DNA of 64,000 nucleotides from an uncultured Prochlorococcus sp. (GTDB lineage: Bacteria > Cyanobacteriota > Cyanobacteriia > PCC-6307 > Cyanobiaceae): the NCBI GenBank assembly GCA_902594875.1, contig CACJNU010000002.1, forward strand, positions 1 to 64,000, written 5' to 3'. Of this stretch, positions 35,332-45,175 are shown in pieces (within the stretch, counting starts at the first letter, position 1; every line of letters starts with the position of its first letter). Position numbers and translations under genes: made by a program. A model generated the notes under the pieces. That model had not been told where the DNA came from. It saw only the letters and a list, made by a program, of their open reading frames with translations, and did not search any database.

Positions 35332-36957
35332 TTATATTTGTTCGGTAATTTCTTTACCATAACCATAAGGTTCTTCAACTAATGGAGCTTCTCCTTCCCA
35401 ATTTTCAACTGGAGGTGGAGAAGATGTTAACCATTCAGGTGTAAGAGCATTCCAAGGGTTATCTCCAGCATCTTTTCCATTTCTCAAACTAAGGAATACA
35501 TTAATTAAAAAAGGAATTGTACTTATAGCCATCAAAAGAGCCCCAAGGCTACTAATTTGATTAACGAACTGGAATTGAGGATCATATTCTGCAACTCTTC
35601 TCGGCATTCCATTTAAACCAAGCCAATGTTGAGGAGCAAAGCACAAGTTAAATCCAATAAAAGTATTGATAAAATGTAAAATTCCTAATTTTTCATTGAG
35701 CATTTTTCCAGTTACTTTGGGGAACCAATGATAAATTGAAGAGAAAATGATAAAAACAGTCCCTCCATAAACTATGTAATGAAAATGGGCTACAACGAAA
35801 TAGGTATCATGTACGTGAATATCGAAAGGTACCTGCGCTAAAGCAACTCCTGTAATACCTCCAAAAACAAAGTTTATGATAAATCCGCAAGAGAATAACA
35901 TTGCACTATTAATGGAAATTTTACCTCCCCATAGTGTTGCGACCCAATTGAAAAATTTTATACCTGTTGGAACAGCAATAAATGCCGTGGCAATAGTAAA
36001 GAACAATCTCATCCAAGGTGGAGTTCCACTCGTAAACATGTGATGCGCCCAAACAACTAAACCTAAAACTACTATTCCCATTATTGAAAAAACCATTGTT
36101 GTATATCCAAAAAGTGGTTTTCTAGCATGTACAGGAAGTATTTCACTAACTAAACCAAAGGCAGGAAGGACCATAATGTATACAGCTGGATGAGAATAGA
36201 ACCAAAATAAATGCTGATACACTACGACATTTCCACCTAAAACAGGATTGAAAAAACCTGTATTAGCTATGATATCGAAACTAAGTAGAATTAAAGTTCC
36301 TGCTAAAACAGGAGTTGACAAAACAACTAATAGACTTGTTCCAAGCATTGCCCAACAATACATTGGCAATTGCATAAGTTTTAATCCTGGCCTTCTTAAT
36401 TTGATAATGGTTGCGATAAAGTTTATTCCGCCAAAAATAGAACTGCCTCCAAGTAATAGAACACTCAGAATCCAAATAATTTGTCCTGATTGAGGAGTTG
36501 TAATGCTCAGAGGTGGATAAGCCGTCCATCCAGCTTGAGCAGCACCCTCAACAAAATAGCTTGCTACCAGCATCAAACCTGAAGGAGGAATTAACCAAAA
36601 AGCTACAGCATTTAATCTTGGGAATGCCATATCTCTGGCACCTACATAAAATGGAATCAAATAATTTCCAAAAGCACCGTTAACTACAGGTACTATCCAA
36701 AGGAATATCATTATTGTTCCATGTAAAGTTAAAACTTGGTTATAAACATCTCTTGGCATAAAATCAGACATTGGGCTGGCTAGTTCAATTCTTATAGCGC
36801 TCGCTAAGGTTCCTCCTATTAAATAGAAGAGAAAACCACAAACCAAGTATTGTATCCCAATTACTTTATGATCAAGGCTAAAACTAAAGTATCTAAGCCA
36901 GCCTTTAGGTTGAAGACTTTCATTATTAGTTTTTTGTGGATCAATTGATATTGTCAT
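35332..36957 (-). CDS. ctaD: Cytochrome c oxidase subunit I
   Basis: A 541-aa haem-copper oxidase core with 12 TM helices, which reduces O2 and pumps protons in the thylakoid or plasma membrane. Visible hallmarks are LTLHGTIMIFLWIVP (low-spin haem a histidine), HLFWFYSHPAVYIMVLPAFG with the Cu-B histidine and cross-linked tyrosine, WAHHMFTSGTPPWMRL, and HDTYFVVAHFHYIVYGG carrying the haem a3 and a histidines. Its start overlaps the ctaC end by four bases. Confidence 0.98.
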   Translation of the reverse strand: MTISIDPQKTNNESLQPKGWLRYFSFSLDHKVIGIQYLVCGFLFYLIGGTLASAIRIELASPMSDFMPRDVYNQVLTLHGTIMIFLWIVPVVNGAFGNYLIPFYVGARDMAFPRLNAVAFWLIPPSGLMLVASYFVEGAAQAGWTAYPPLSITTPQSGQIIWILSVLLLGGSSIFGGINFIATIIKLRRPGLKLMQLPMYCWAMLGTSLLVVLSTPVLAGTLILLSFDIIANTGFFNPVLGGNVVVYQHLFWFYSHPAVYIMVLPAFGLVSEILPVHARKPLFGYTTMVFSIMGIVVLGLVVWAHHMFTSGTPPWMRLFFTIATAFIAVPTGIKFFNWVATLWGGKISINSAMLFSCGFIINFVFGGITGVALAQVPFDIHVHDTYFVVAHFHYIVYGGTVFIIFSSIYHWFPKVTGKMLNEKLGILHFINTFIGFNLCFAPQHWLGLNGMPRRVAEYDPQFQFVNQISSLGALLMAISTIPFLINVFLSLRNGKDAGDNPWNALTPEWLTSSPPPVENWEGEAPLVEEPYGYGKEITEQI

Positions 36958-37757
36958 AAATTTACTTCCGGTTTTTTATTTTTGTTAAACCATTCGTTGT
37001 AATCAGATTCTTCTTCAACTATTATCGAGGCTCTCATTCCTCCATGATATGGTCCACATAATTCTGCGCAAATTATCGGATATTTTCCTACTTTTGTAGG
37101 AGTAAAATTTAGAATAGTAGGCTGTCCAGGAATAATATCCTGTTTAATTCTGAATTCTGGTACCCAAAAAGCATGTATGACATCTTTGGATTCCATTTTC
37201 ATTGATACTTTTTGATCAACAGGTACGTGTAGTTCTCCTGATATGAAATTGCCCTTGGGATAATTGAATAGAAATGCAAATTGCATAGCTGAAACTTCAA
37301 TTGATAAATTATTTATTGCTATTTCATTATCAGAGGTTTGACTAATTCCAGCCCATATTTTTTCAGTGTTAGAACTCATCAGTTCATGATTATGATTTAG
37401 TTCTTTCATCCCTCCCATTCGATCGTAGATGTTGTAGCTATATAAACCTATTAATAAAACAATTATTGAAGGAATAATTGTCCATACAATTTCTAAGCTT
37501 AAATTCCCCTCTAAAGCTATACCATCGCCTATCTGATCATCTCTTTTCCTAAATTTAAATAAGCTATAAATAACTGCTATTGTCATTCCTATAAAAATAA
37601 TTAATCCAATGATGAAAAGAATTTTAAAAAGTTCATCATAAATTGGGGCATTAATACTTGCTTCTGCTGGGAGCAAATTTACATTAAAACCAATCCAAAA
37701 AGATATAGCAAAAACGAGTGAAATAATTAATATTAAATAAATGTTTTTATTTAACAA
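36954..37757 (-). CDS. ctaC: Cytochrome c oxidase subunit II
   Basis: A 267-aa subunit with two N-terminal TM helices and a cupredoxin domain. The Cu-A site is visible: HAFWVPEF with the first histidine, and CAELCGPYHGGM with both cysteines, the second histidine and the methionine. It receives electrons from cytochrome c6 or plastocyanin. The first gene of the operon, it faces ctaA across a 215-base divergent region that must hold both promoters. A TATATA-like box lies near 37881-37888 on the plus strand, but I would not assign it firmly. Confidence 0.96.
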   Translation of the reverse strand: MLNKNIYLILIISLVFAISFWIGFNVNLLPAEASINAPIYDELFKILFIIGLIIFIGMTIAVIYSLFKFRKRDDQIGDGIALEGNLSLEIVWTIIPSIIVLLIGLYSYNIYDRMGGMKELNHNHELMSSNTEKIWAGISQTSDNEIAINNLSIEVSAMQFAFLFNYPKGNFISGELHVPVDQKVSMKMESKDVIHAFWVPEFRIKQDIIPGQPTILNFTPTKVGKYPIICAELCGPYHGGMRASIIVEEESDYNEWFNKNKKPEVNL

Positions 37758-37972
37758 TTGATTTCTAAAAATTTGTATTCATATCATCAAGATATTCAAT
37801 TTTTTTAATCCTGCATCCTTTGTTAAAAGAAAATCATTTAAATTCACAACTTCTTAAGATTTATGAAATAAAAGGCGTATTATATATAACTTTTCAGACT
37901 TAATTGTCAGGGAAAAAAGATTAAATTAGTAAATTATTTTTTAAATTAAACATATTAATTTTTAATTAATGT

Positions 37973-38947
37973 TTGTTTTTTAGATCTAATTTATTATGCA
38001 AAATAATAGGTTTTATCCATTTGATTAATAAGCAATTATATAAATCAAAATATCTGACAATTTTTAGAAGGTTGGGAAGTCATAGTGTATTTGCACTCAT
38101 AGCACTAATTGTAATTGGAGGTGCTACTAGAGTCATGGAGGCAGGACTTGCCTGTCCAGATTGGCCATTATGTTATGGATCTTTTTTGCCTTTTAATCAT
38201 ATGAACCTAAGAGTTTTTCTAGAATGGTTTCATCGTCTAGATGCTTTTCTGGTTGGTATATTAATTCTTTTTAAATTTACCCTTTCAATTATTTGGAAAA
38301 ATGAAATTCCAAATTGGTTACCTAAAACTTATTCATTACTACTTTTTCTTGTTATTGTCCAGGGATCTTTTGGAGCTTTAACAGTTATAAACCTGCTCGA
38401 TTCATATACTGTTACGGGCCATCTTTTAATAGCTTTTCTACTTCTCATTACAACAATTTCAATCAATCAAAATTTGGAAAATGACGAAATAGAAAAGCCA
38501 TTAATTTGGTGGAGATTGTTATTATTTGTTCCTCTTTTACTTACTTTGATTCAATCTTTTATTGGAGTAAGGCTTTCATCAACTTGGGCAGCACATATTT
38601 GTATATCTTTTAATAAACAATGCCTAATTCTAAATACCCATAAATTATTTGCCTTTCCAATTACTTTTTCAATACTATTGATTATTGCTACTGCAATTTA
38701 TAAAAGAAGTTTGTTTACTAAAAATTGGAAATATCTCTCAGTACTTATTTTTCTCTTGTTTTCCCAAATTGTTTTAGGCGTTTTAAGTCTTAAAACAAAT
38801 TTGAATGAACCTATTTTTATTATCGGTCATCAACTTAACGCTGCTTTATTTATTGCGATATTAACAACATTAATTTTTAGATATCCTTTTATCAAAAAAG
38901 GTCTAGACCACTCTCTTAATACTCAAACGGTCGGTATCAACTCATGA
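37973..38947 (+). CDS. ctaA: Haem A synthase (CtaA/Cox15)
   Basis: An eight-TM, 324-aa protein that oxidises haem O to haem A for the aa3 oxidase. Typical parts are [47 protein letters not shown] and [12 protein letters not shown] (histidines that bind haem). The start is uncertain: this frame opens with TTG at 37973, and another TTG at 38021 would shorten it by 16 residues. The ATG at 37969 hits a stop after four codons. Its end overlaps ctaB by 4 bases. Confidence 0.9.
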   Translation: MFFRSNLLCKIIGFIHLINKQLYKSKYLTIFRRLGSHSVFALIALIVIGGATRVMEAGLACPDWPLCYGSFLPFNHMNLRVFLEWFHRLDAFLVGILILFKFTLSIIWKNEIPNWLPKTYSLLLFLVIVQGSFGALTVINLLDSYTVTGHLLIAFLLLITTISINQNLENDEIEKPLIWWRLLLFVPLLLTLIQSFIGVRLSSTWAAHICISFNKQCLILNTHKLFAFPITFSILLIIATAIYKRSLFTKNWKYLSVLIFLLFSQIVLGVLSLKTNLNEPIFIIGHQLNAALFIAILTTLIFRYPFIKKGLDHSLNTQTVGINS

Positions 38948-39945
38948 ACAGTAGTAACTTAGAAAACTTGAACTATCAATCTTCAATTAGGGATGAAGTT
39001 GTACCTTCAAGAAAAAGATTAACTTTGCCGCCTTGGCTTGAAGTAGCAAAACCTAGATTAATCCCACTTTTACTGGCCACAACTTTGGGAGGAATGGCTT
39101 TAACAGAAGAATGGCCTTTGTCTTCCCCGAAACTTATCTGCACTTTAGGAGGAGGCGCTTTGGCAGCAGCAGCAGCAGGAGCTCTTAATTGCTTGTGGGA
39201 AATGGAATTAGATAAAAGGATGACAAGAACTAGCAAAAGAGCCTTGCCAGCAGGAAAGTTGTCATCTGAGACTGTATTTTTAGCCGCCGTATCATGTACT
39301 TTGGCAGCTTCGATGCTTTTAGTAAGTGGTGTAAATTATTTGGCTGCGGGTTTAACTCTTCTTGGTTTATTTAGCTACGTAATTTTATATACAGTTATTT
39401 TGAAACCTCGTACAACAAAAAACATTGTTTTCGGAGGAGTTGCTGGTGCAATACCACCCTTAGTTGGAGCCTCTGCTGCTACAGGTCATATAGGTCTTAG
39501 TGGTTGGTGGTTGTTTGGTTTAGTAATGTTATGGACTCCAGCTCATTTTTGGGCACTTGCAATTTTGTTGAAGGATGATTATGCATCTGTTGGCATTCCT
39601 ATGCTCCCTTCTGTTAAAGGATCTGTTTTTACTGCTAAAGCGATTTCCCGTTACGGGTGGGCAACAGTTTTAATGAGTATTATGGGAGTCTTTGCTCTAC
39701 CTGAAGGGGGTCTCTTATACGAAATTATGTTATTGCCATTTAATGGAAGACTTTTGCAATTAATAAATGAATTAAAGAAATCTCCTGATGATCTTTCTAG
39801 AGCAAAGTCTCTTTTTAGGTGGTCTATTCTCTACATGTTTGGCATTTGTCTTTTGTTATTAATTTCCAGAACCCAACTATCCGTAGAATTTGAGCAGCAA
39901 TCTATGCAAATATTTTTATCTATTGTATCCCCGCTTAGTAATTAA
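38944..39945 (+). CDS. ctaB: Protohaem IX farnesyltransferase (haem O synthase)
   Basis: A 333-aa UbiA-family enzyme with about nine TM helices, which adds the farnesyl chain to haem B to give haem O, the substrate of CtaA. The active-site [20 protein letters not shown] carries the N/DxxxD motif, and the second acidic region is [13 protein letters not shown]. The ATGA overlap with ctaA means coupled translation. Together with the divergent ctaCDE operon, it completes the aa3 oxidase synthesis locus. Confidence 0.96.
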   Translation: MNSSNLENLNYQSSIRDEVVPSRKRLTLPPWLEVAKPRLIPLLLATTLGGMALTEEWPLSSPKLICTLGGGALAAAAAGALNCLWEMELDKRMTRTSKRALPAGKLSSETVFLAAVSCTLAASMLLVSGVNYLAAGLTLLGLFSYVILYTVILKPRTTKNIVFGGVAGAIPPLVGASAATGHIGLSGWWLFGLVMLWTPAHFWALAILLKDDYASVGIPMLPSVKGSVFTAKAISRYGWATVLMSIMGVFALPEGGLLYEIMLLPFNGRLLQLINELKKSPDDLSRAKSLFRWSILYMFGICLLLLISRTQLSVEFEQQSMQIFLSIVSPLSN

Positions 39946-39984
39946 ATTAGATGTAAAATGTTTTTTAAATAAATAGTAAGTTTG

Positions 39985-41001
39985 ATGAACTATATAAAAG
40001 TTAAAGGGCTCTCAAAATCTTATTCAGATATCAATGCATTAAAAAATTTATCGATGGAAATTGAAGCTGGCACATTATTCGGAATACTAGGTCCAAATGG
40101 TGCTGGCAAATCTACACTAATAAAAATACTCGCTACTTTAATAGAGCCTGATAGTGGAGAAGTTTTTATAAATAACATTAATCTGATAAAAAATTCAAGG
40201 AAAATTAGAGAATTAATTGGTTATGTAGCCCAAGACATTGCACTTGATAAAATATTAACTGGACGAGAGCTTTTGGATTTTCAATCAGATCTGTATCACA
40301 TAAACAAAAACAAAAAATTTGAAAGGATAAATAAATTAATAGATCAATTAGAAATGAATGATTGGATTGATCGTAAGTGCGGAACTTATTCAGGGGGAAT
40401 GAAAAGAAGAATAGATCTGGCAGCTGGACTTTTACATTTGCCCCAAGTATTAATTTTGGATGAACCAACAGTTGGTTTAGATATTGAAAGTAGAAATATT
40501 ATATGGCAACTTTTGAAAGATTTAAGAAATAATGGAATGACCATTATTTTAAGTAGTCACTATCTTGATGAAATAGATAAATTGGCAGACAGATTAGTGA
40601 TAATTGATGATGGAAGAGTTATAGCAAAAGGTACTACTGCAGAGCTCAAAAATAAATTAGGAGGAGATAGAGTAACTTTGAAAGTAAGAGAATTTAGTAA
40701 TCAGGAAGAAGCAAATATTATATCTAAAATTTTATCTTCAATAGATGGAATTAGTCAGATTATCATAAATGAAGCTCAAGGTTTCTCAATAAATTTCGTA
40801 GCAGATAAGCAAAAAGATTTACTTACGAAGCTAAAAGTGGAATTGGCTTTCTCAAAATTTGAAATTTTTTCTCTTACCCAAAGTCAGCCAAGCTTGGATG
40901 ATGTATATCTTCAGGCAACTGGGAAAACATTATTGGATGCTGAAATTTCCATGGCAGGGAAAAGAGACCTAAAAAAAGAATCAAAGCAATCCATGCGATA
41001 A
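39985..41001 (+). CDS. ABC transporter ATP-binding protein (DrrA/multidrug export type)
   Basis: A 338-aa ATPase. Walker A GPNGAGKSTLIKIL, Q-loop VAQD, signature YSGGMKRRIDLAAG, Walker B VLILDEPTVGLD and H-loop LSSHYLDEID are all visible. The extra 100 C-terminal residues and DDVYLQATGKTL are typical of DrrA-type exporters. A TTG directly before ATG 39985 is also possible as start. The permease gene follows after 49 bases, giving a complete two-component ABC-2 exporter. Placement after ctaB is often seen in cyanobacteria; the cargo is unknown. Confidence 0.93.
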   Translation: MNYIKVKGLSKSYSDINALKNLSMEIEAGTLFGILGPNGAGKSTLIKILATLIEPDSGEVFINNINLIKNSRKIRELIGYVAQDIALDKILTGRELLDFQSDLYHINKNKKFERINKLIDQLEMNDWIDRKCGTYSGGMKRRIDLAAGLLHLPQVLILDEPTVGLDIESRNIIWQLLKDLRNNGMTIILSSHYLDEIDKLADRLVIIDDGRVIAKGTTAELKNKLGGDRVTLKVREFSNQEEANIISKILSSIDGISQIIINEAQGFSINFVADKQKDLLTKLKVELAFSKFEIFSLTQSQPSLDDVYLQATGKTLLDAEISMAGKRDLKKESKQSMR

Positions 41002-41050
41002 AAAAACTTTTTGGTTAACTAATTATAATGAATACTAATTACTGCTAATT

Positions 41051-41875
41051 ATGGAATTACAACAGTATAATTTATTTTTTTTATATCAAGAAACATTTGC
41101 CTTAACAAAGAGATTATTTATTCAATTAAAAAGAAGACCATCAACTCTTTTAGCAGGAATATTACAACCAATAATTTGGCTTTTTTTATTTGGGGCATTA
41201 TTCTCTAAAGCTCCTGAAGGTTTTTTACCAGGTGTTGATTCTTATGGGAATTTTTTAGGAGCCGGACTTATTGTTTTTACTGCTTTTAGCGGAGCCCTAA
41301 ACTCTGGCCTTCCTTTAATGTTTGATAGGGAGTTTGGCTTTCTAAATAGATTACTTGTGGCTCCTTTAACAAGTAGATTATCCATAGTTTTATCTTCTTT
41401 TTTTTACATAACAATCTTGAGCTTTGTTCAGAGCGTTGTAATAATGATTGTTTCATACATTTTGGGTTATGGATGGCCCAACTTATATGGTTTAGGAATT
41501 GTACTTATAACACTAATTTTATTAGTTCTATTTGTGACATCAATAAGTTTATGTTTAGCGTTTGTTTTGCCGGGACATATTGAATTAATCGCTCTTATAT
41601 TCGTAGTAAATTTACCTCTTCTATTTGCGAGTACTGCTTTAGCTCCAATCTCTTTTATGCCAAATTGGCTGGGCTGGTTAGCTTCATTAAATCCATTAAC
41701 TTTTGCTATTGAACCTATTAGGACTGCCTATACACAAACTATGGATTTAGAATTAGTGGCTTTACATGCCCCATATGGTGATTTAACTTGTAAGAGTTGT
41801 ATCTCAATATTATTTTCTTTAACAGTTTTTTCCTTGTTTATTATAAGGCCTCTGTTAAATAGAAAGTTAAATTAG
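41051..41875 (+). CDS. ABC-2 type transporter permease
   Basis: A 274-aa permease with six TM helices. It has the N-terminal cytosolic helix FALTKRLFIQLKRRPSTLLAG, the first TM QPIIWLFLFGALF, the MFDREFGFLNRLLVAPL coupling helix (inside residues 90-120), and the C-terminal FASTALAPISFMPNWLGWLASLNPLTFAIEPIR region, all typical of DrrB-like ABC-2 exporters. It pairs with the ATPase just upstream. The next small gene begins seven bases after its stop. Confidence 0.92.
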   Translation: MELQQYNLFFLYQETFALTKRLFIQLKRRPSTLLAGILQPIIWLFLFGALFSKAPEGFLPGVDSYGNFLGAGLIVFTAFSGALNSGLPLMFDREFGFLNRLLVAPLTSRLSIVLSSFFYITILSFVQSVVIMIVSYILGYGWPNLYGLGIVLITLILLVLFVTSISLCLAFVLPGHIELIALIFVVNLPLLFASTALAPISFMPNWLGWLASLNPLTFAIEPIRTAYTQTMDLELVALHAPYGDLTCKSCISILFSLTVFSLFIIRPLLNRKLN

Positions 41876-41882
41876 AAATTTT

Positions 41883-42272
41883 ATGCTTTTAAAAAATCAT
41901 TTAATAGAAGTTTTTAAACAAGCATGTTTAGAAAATAATTTTTTGCTTCAAGAAAATGTTGTTCTTAAGTGGGTCCATAGATTTGGGATTGATTCATTAA
42001 ATGATTTATTAATCCATAGTTCACTACAAAAAGAAAATCAGCGTGAAGAAGAAAATCAAGAACAAATTAAGTTTGAATTATCAAAAACTTTTGAAAATAA
42101 TGAAGAAACAAAGTGGGAATCAAATGACCTAGAAACTGCTAGCAGCAATGAAATATCTAGCAAAAATCAAAATTCTAATAAAATAAATCAATTTACTGAA
42201 ACCCCAAAATTACCCCTACCTTATATTAAAAATTTAAGAAAGTGGATTAACAACGATAAAAAAGCTAGTTAG
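41883..42272 (+). CDS. Conserved-looking hypothetical protein
   Basis: A 129-aa hydrophilic protein I do not recognise. Residues 1-45 look helical (HLIEVFKQACLENNFLLQE, VVLKWVHRFGIDSLNDLL). Residues 48-105 are a Glu/Asn/Ser/Lys-rich, probably disordered linker. The end, KLPLPYIKNLRKWINN, is a short basic amphipathic segment. It follows the exporter permease by seven bases and may be in the same transcript. Its stop codon lies inside a hairpin shared with the convergent groEL end. Confidence 0.65.
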   Translation: MLLKNHLIEVFKQACLENNFLLQENVVLKWVHRFGIDSLNDLLIHSSLQKENQREEENQEQIKFELSKTFENNEETKWESNDLETASSNEISSKNQNSNKINQFTETPKLPLPYIKNLRKWINNDKKAS

Positions 42273-42277
42273 CTTTT
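42260..42277. terminator. Bidirectional terminator overlapping two stop codons
   Basis: AAAAGCT (42260-42266) and AGCTTTT (42271-42277) form a perfect 7-bp stem with a 4-nt loop. On the minus strand the right arm runs into six T's after groEL. The TAG of the hypothetical gene (42270-42272) and the TAA of groEL (42276-42278) both lie in the element, so coding and termination signals are merged. Confidence 0.6.
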
Positions 42278-44021
42278 ACATCATACCTGGCATTCCCATG
42301 CCACCCATACCTGGCATTCCCATGCCACCCATACCTGGCATTCCCATGCCACCCATTCCTGGCATTCCCATGCCACCCATACCTGGCATTCCCATGCCAC
42401 CCATTCCCCCCATTGGATCTCCACCTGGTCCTCCAGGGGCCGCGGCTTCAGGCTCTGGAATGTCTGCCATAGCAACTTCTGTTGTGAGGAGCATAGCTGC
42501 AATAGATACTGAATCTTGAAGAGCTAATCTTATTACTTTGGTTGGATCTAATATTCCTGAATCTTTTAAATCCTCATATTTTCCTGAATTAGCATTAAAG
42601 CCTTTGTTAAGTCTTTTAATTTCAGCTACAACTACATCTCCATTAAAACCAGCATTTATTGCTATTTGTTTGGTGGGTTCTACAAGTGCTTCTTTGACTA
42701 TATTTATCCCTGTTCTTAAATCATCTGAAGATGTCTCACTTAAATTTAAAAGGTCATCTGATATTTCAATTAAAGTTTGTCCTCCTCCAGAAACAACACC
42801 CTCTTCAATAGCAGCTTTCGTAGCATTAAGGGAATCTTCGATTCTCAACTTTTTATGCTTCATCTCTGTTTCTGTAGCAGCTCCTACTTTGATAAGAGCT
42901 ACTCCTCCGGCTAGTTTTGCTATCCTTTCATTGATTTTATCCTGATCATACTCAGATTCAGTTATATTAACCTCTCTCTTTAGTTTCTCTACTCTCGCTT
43001 TAACTAAATCTTTAGTGTCTTCGAAGGCAACAATTGTAGTTTTATCCTTTGTGATAGTTATTTTTTTTGCTTTTCCTAAATCATTAATCGATACTTTATC
43101 AAGTGTCATCGATTTATCTTCGCTAATTAACTTAGCCCCTGTAAGAATTGCAATATCTTCGAGGGCAGCTTTTCTTCTCTCCCCAAATAACGGAGCTCTA
43201 ACGGAAGCGACATTTAAAACCCCACTATTTTTATTTAAAACCAGAGTAGTTAAAGCCTCTCCTTCGATATCTTCAGCAAGAATTAGAAAAGGTGAGCCTG
43301 ACTTCTGAATTTCTTCAAGTATTGGAACTAGATCAACTAAAGTTGAAACTTTTTGATCAGTTATTAATATTTTAGGATTTTCAAGTTCACAAACTTGTCT
43401 TTCTTGGTCTGTTACGAAATATGGAGAACTATAACCTCTATCAAAAGACATACCTTCTGTTATATCTAATTCTGTTTCTAGTGATTGAGATTCTTCGACA
43501 GTTATTACACCATCTGAAGTAACAATGTCCATTGCTTTCGAAATTATAGATCCAATTTCTTCATCACCTCCAGCACTAACTGTTGCAACTTTTTGGATAT
43601 CAGAACCACTTAATGAAATACTTCTGGAACTTAATTTCTCTAAGACAAAAGCTAGGCCTGCCTCCATACCTTTTTTTAACTCCATAGGGTTGGCGCCAGA
43701 AGCAATATTTTTTAATCCCTCCTGAACCATCTTCTGAGCCAAAATGGTTGCAGTTGTTGTTCCATCACCAGCACTCTCTTTTGTCTTGGATGCAACTTGT
43801 TCTATTAATTTCGCACCTAAATTAGAAATAGGGTTTTCAATCTCGATTTCTTTAGCAACTGTAGATCCATCTCTTACTATATCTGGTGAACCAAATTTCT
43901 TTTCTATTACGACGTTTTTTGCCTTCGGCCCAATAGTAACCTTTACCGCATTAGCTACGAAATTCACACCTTTTTCTAGAGCTTCTCTTGATTCATTTGA
44001 AAAACTTAACTGTTTAGCCAT
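42276..44021 (-). CDS. groL: 60 kDa chaperonin GroEL (orphan copy, repetitive GGM tail)
   Basis: A 581-aa group I chaperonin subunit. Standard features are [41 protein letters not shown] with the catalytic aspartate of the DGTTT loop, and GGAHxx-equivalent [10 protein letters not shown]. Unlike the usual 545-aa form, the C-terminus is a long run of GGMGMPGM repeats. No groES precedes it and no CIRCE inverted repeat is visible upstream, so this is the groES-independent copy that many cyanobacteria carry beside groESL. The product folds proteins in the cytoplasm; the client set of this copy is unknown. Confidence 0.97.
   Translation of the reverse strand: MAKQLSFSNESREALEKGVNFVANAVKVTIGPKAKNVVIEKKFGSPDIVRDGSTVAKEIEIENPISNLGAKLIEQVASKTKESAGDGTTTATILAQKMVQEGLKNIASGANPMELKKGMEAGLAFVLEKLSSRSISLSGSDIQKVATVSAGGDEEIGSIISKAMDIVTSDGVITVEESQSLETELDITEGMSFDRGYSSPYFVTDQERQVCELENPKILITDQKVSTLVDLVPILEEIQKSGSPFLILAEDIEGEALTTLVLNKNSGVLNVASVRAPLFGERRKAALEDIAILTGAKLISEDKSMTLDKVSINDLGKAKKITITKDKTTIVAFEDTKDLVKARVEKLKREVNITESEYDQDKINERIAKLAGGVALIKVGAATETEMKHKKLRIEDSLNATKAAIEEGVVSGGGQTLIEISDDLLNLSETSSDDLRTGINIVKEALVEPTKQIAINAGFNGDVVVAEIKRLNKGFNANSGKYEDLKDSGILDPTKVIRLALQDSVSIAAMLLTTEVAMADIPEPEAAAPGGPGGDPMGGMGGMGMPGMGGMGMPGMGGMGMPGMGGMGMPGMGGMGMPGMM
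42282..42410 (-). repeat. 24-bp minisatellite encoding the Gro[10 protein letters not shown] tail
   Basis: Five tandem 24-bp units (start points 42291, 42315, 42339, 42363, 42387), nearly identical at the DNA level, plus a partial copy at 42282. Units one, two and four share the same sequence; the third differs by one base and the fifth diverges at its end. Each encodes GGMGMPGM. Such an array is prone to copy-number change by slippage. Confidence 0.92.
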
Positions 44022-44152
44022 GTTTACTCGATCTTTTGTCTTATTCTAATCTCCCATAGAATCATTTTTAAGGGATATTTAAATAAGTGGGGAAAGCCGA
44101 ATTTCTTTTAATAGGACAAACAAATTAACTCAAATAAGAGTATCTTTAAGTT

Positions 44153-44332
44153 ATGGAAGAAACAAATAATCTTATTTTTACTCTTATCGCAATCCTCGCG
44201 ATTGCTATGACGCTAATATACTTCCCTTTAAGATTTTTCTTAACATTAACTGCTAGAAGTCGAAGACTAAAACTTCTACAAAAAATTAGAAGGTTGAGAG
44301 ATGAATTAGGCCAACCTTATGAAAGTACATAA
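44153..44332 (+). CDS. Small single-TM membrane protein, 59 aa
   Basis: ATG 44153 opens a 59-codon frame ending at 44332, exactly one base before the fabG stop on the other strand. The peptide has one hydrophobic helix (LIFTLIAILAIAMTLIYFPL, residues 7-26), then a basic tail with ARSRRLKLLQKIRRLRDE, giving a clear inside-positive topology. The tail contains many Arg residues, unusual for chance translation of this AT-rich DNA. I do not recognise the family. It is too short for usual ORF cutoffs. Confidence 0.75.
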   Translation: MEETNNLIFTLIAILAIAMTLIYFPLRFFLTLTARSRRLKLLQKIRRLRDELGQPYEST

Positions 44333-45082
44333 CTAAATACTCATACCCCCGTCTATACTGATTGTTTGCCCTGTAATGTAACTTCCGGCATCACTTGAAA
44401 CTAAGAATGACACCAAGTTTGCAATTTGAGTACAACTTCCTAATTTTCCTAAAGGAATAACTTTTAGAATCTCTTCAGTATTAAGTTTTTCAGTCATCTC
44501 TGTTTCTATAAAACCTGGAGCTATTGCATTAACATTTATACCTCTTGAGGCAAATTCTTTAGCGCAAGTTTTGGTAAATCCAATAACTCCAGCTTTGGCT
44601 GCAGAATAATTTGCTTGTCCAGGATTACCAATTATGCCAACAACAGATGAAATATTTACGATGCTACCACTTCTTTTTTTCATCATAAATTTTGAAGCAT
44701 ATTTTGTACAAAGAAAAACTCCTTTTAAGTTTGTATTTATTACATCATCCCATTGTTCCGATTTCATTCTCATCAATAGTCCATCTCTAGTTATTCCAGC
44801 ATTGTTAATGAGGATATCAATGGTGCCATTAATTTTGATTATTTCTTCAAAAGCTGAACTGACAGAATCTTCTTTTGAAACATCAAATTTTAATTTATGA
44901 GCTTTACCTCCTGAATTTTTTATTAAATTTACAACTTCTTCAGCTTTTTCATCAGATGAAGAGTAATTAATAAAAACTTCTGCTCCCAATCGGCTTAGTT
45001 CTAAAGCAATTTCTTTACCAATTCCTCTGCTAGCTCCAGTGATTAAAGCAATTTTGCCTGATAATGAATCTTTATTGGACAT
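44333..45082 (-). CDS. fabG: 3-oxoacyl-[acyl-carrier-protein] reductase
   Basis: A 249-aa SDR enzyme for the NADPH-dependent reduction step of fatty-acid elongation. It has ITGASRGIGKEIAL (cofactor loop), DILINNAGITRDGLLMRMK, NISSVVGIIGNPGQANYSAAKAG (catalytic Ser, Tyr and Lys; residues 138-160) and the C-terminal GQTISIDGGMSI, the FabG hallmark. Length is standard. It is divergent from ispD by about 90 bases and its stop abuts the stop of the 59-aa membrane protein gene. Confidence 0.95.
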   Translation of the reverse strand: MSNKDSLSGKIALITGASRGIGKEIALELSRLGAEVFINYSSSDEKAEEVVNLIKNSGGKAHKLKFDVSKEDSVSSAFEEIIKINGTIDILINNAGITRDGLLMRMKSEQWDDVINTNLKGVFLCTKYASKFMMKKRSGSIVNISSVVGIIGNPGQANYSAAKAGVIGFTKTCAKEFASRGINVNAIAPGFIETEMTEKLNTEEILKVIPLGKLGSCTQIANLVSFLVSSDAGSYITGQTISIDGGMSI

Positions 45083-45175
45083 TATGAAATTTTTATAATT
45101 TTCAATCGTAGTACTATTTGTGTAAAGATATTGCTTTTATTTATAATTGTCTAGAAAATATTAAGACCTTCTATT

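Noticed and set aside
37969-37983. ATG as start of ctaA
   Set aside because: The frame ends after four codons at TAG; ctaA must use a non-ATG start in another frame.
42282-42410. CRISPR-like tandem repeat
   Set aside because: Units are directly adjacent without spacers and encode the GroEL tail.
42298-43308. Long open frames antisense to groEL (Pro-rich and others)
   Set aside because: They mirror the GGM repeats and GroEL codons; no start signals and no independent domain.
44022-44152. CIRCE heat-shock operator upstream of groEL
   Set aside because: No TTAGCACTC-N9-GAGTGCTAA-like repeat in these 131 bases.
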